Shown: positions 63,507-64,000 of the stretch, piece by piece
How positions within the stretch are numbered: position 1 is the first letter of the stretch
Layout: the number at the start of each line of letters is the position of its first letter
Assembly (NCBI GenBank): GCA_947504725.1
Contig: CANNHN010000003.1
Span: 1 to 64,000, forward strand
Source: Bacteroidota bacterium
Lineage (GTDB): Bacteria; Bacteroidota; Bacteroidia; 2-12-FULL-35-15
Direction: 5' to 3'
DNA: 64,000 nucleotides
Made by a program: the position numbers and the translations under genes
Notes under the pieces: model-generated
What the model was told of the DNA's origin: nothing
The model's input: the letters and a program-made list of their open reading frames with translations, nothing else
Databases searched by the model: none

Positions 63507-64000
63507 ATGTCAGGTGGAAAAGAAACCCCAAGGCAGAAGATGATTGGTATGATGTACCTGGTGTTAACAGCACTTTTGGCACTTAACGTATCCAAAGAAA
63601 TTCTGAACGCCTTTGTTATTATTGAGGAAGGTTTGAATACAACAAACGTGAATTTCGATAGTAAAAATGGAATATTGTATTCTAAATTCGCGAAAGCAAT
63701 GGCCGATAATCCAGCCAAAACTAAGCCTTGGAATGCAAAAGCTCAAGACGCTAAAAAGAAGTCAGCTGAGCTTTGTGCTTATATTGACGAAATTAAGAGT
63801 GATATGTATCAGCGAATTCAGAAATTAGAAAAATCTGTTGCCGATACGTTTCAATTGAAAAATCTTGATAGTAAGGATGAGAATAATATTCCTACAGAAA
63901 TAATGATCGGTGCTGGTGCAGAACCAGAAAACCCAACAGGCAAAGCGAAAGATCTGAAGGAAAAAATTGAAAAGTTTAAAAAGGATATGACTGCTTTAGT
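63507..64000 (+). CDS. gldM: T9SS motor protein GldM, N-terminal part (runs off the window)
   Basis: Starts at ATG 63507 with MSGGKETPRQKMIGMMYLV; the single membrane helix (about residues 13-33, MIGMMYLVLTALLALNVSKEI) carries the polar loop typical of GldM, followed by FVIIEEGLNTTNVNF, the start of the periplasmic domain chain. 164 codons are present; full GldM is about 500-520 residues. GldM spans the periplasm and passes torque or force to GldK/GldN. The right window edge cuts it; gldN is expected next. Confidence 0.93.
   Translation, partial: MSGGKETPRQKMIGMMYLVLTALLALNVSKEILNAFVIIEEGLNTTNVNFDSKNGILYSKFAKAMADNPAKTKPWNAKAQDAKKKSAELCAYIDEIKSDMYQRIQKLEKSVADTFQLKNLDSKDENNIPTEIMIGAGAEPENPTGKAKDLKEKIEKFKKDMTAL

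Overview
The window is chromosomal DNA from a low-GC Bacteroidota (Bacteroidetes) bacterium, probably Flavobacteriales or a near relative. Evidence seen: type IX secretion (T9SS) genes porP/sprF-gldK-gldL-gldM, several proteins with T9SS C-terminal sorting domains, TAnnTTTG-type promoters, few Shine-Dalgarno sequences, many TTG starts, and Bacteroidota-type SecA, DsbD, MraY and FtsZ. I see no rRNA, tRNA, CRISPR array, prophage or plasmid functions. The only mobile element is an IS fragment at the left edge.

Layout. 1-406: the start of an IS3-like transposase and a surface-protein gene that it appears to cut. 600-7000: methyltransferase, ABC ATPase, cobalamin adenosyltransferase, a DUF2795 protein and SecA. 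7100-18850: DUF1761 protein, YceI, MsrB, T9SS cargo, a TPR/PD40 envelope protein, YifB/ComM, an Omp28-like cargo, GmhA, TspO and an SRPBCC protein. 18970-26120 (minus): a large FG-GAP/ASPIC-UnbV cargo, a five-haem cytochrome with a T9SS-like tail, and DsbD. 26250-30010 (minus): two small conserved proteins, TilS and PabB. 30160-47680 (plus): the division and cell wall (dcw) cluster mraZ-rsmH-ftsL-ftsI-murE-mraY-murD-(orphan MurD C-domain)-ftsW-murG-murC-ftsQ-ftsA-ftsZ-yqeY, without murF or ddl. 47800-55860 (minus): an outer-membrane protein with a small upstream ORF, groEL, groES, secG, a TPR-like protein, lptE, a sigma-54 activator and miaB. 56100-64000 (plus): topA, a ureohydrolase-fold protein with lost metal ligands, porP/sprF, gldK, gldL and the start of gldM.

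How the genes work together. SecA and SecG export precursors; DsbD reduces periplasmic thiols; LptE and GmhA serve lipopolysaccharide; GldK/L/M and PorP build the T9SS machine and motor that would move the cargo proteins encoded here. The dcw cluster makes lipid II precursors and the divisome, probably under a MraZ operator of three 10-bp repeats.

Most unusual points: (1) a free-standing MurD C-terminal domain between murD and ftsW that has lost the expected D-Glu contacts; (2) an FtsZ linker of about 290 residues containing about ten 12-residue VNE repeats; (3) short periodic word repeats, mostly intergenic, two of which lie in frame inside murC and the lptE signal peptide; (4) a terminator-like hairpin between gldL and gldM; (5) the ureohydrolase-fold pseudoenzyme beside the T9SS genes; (6) a 55-codon membrane ORF overlapping the start of an outer-membrane protein gene.
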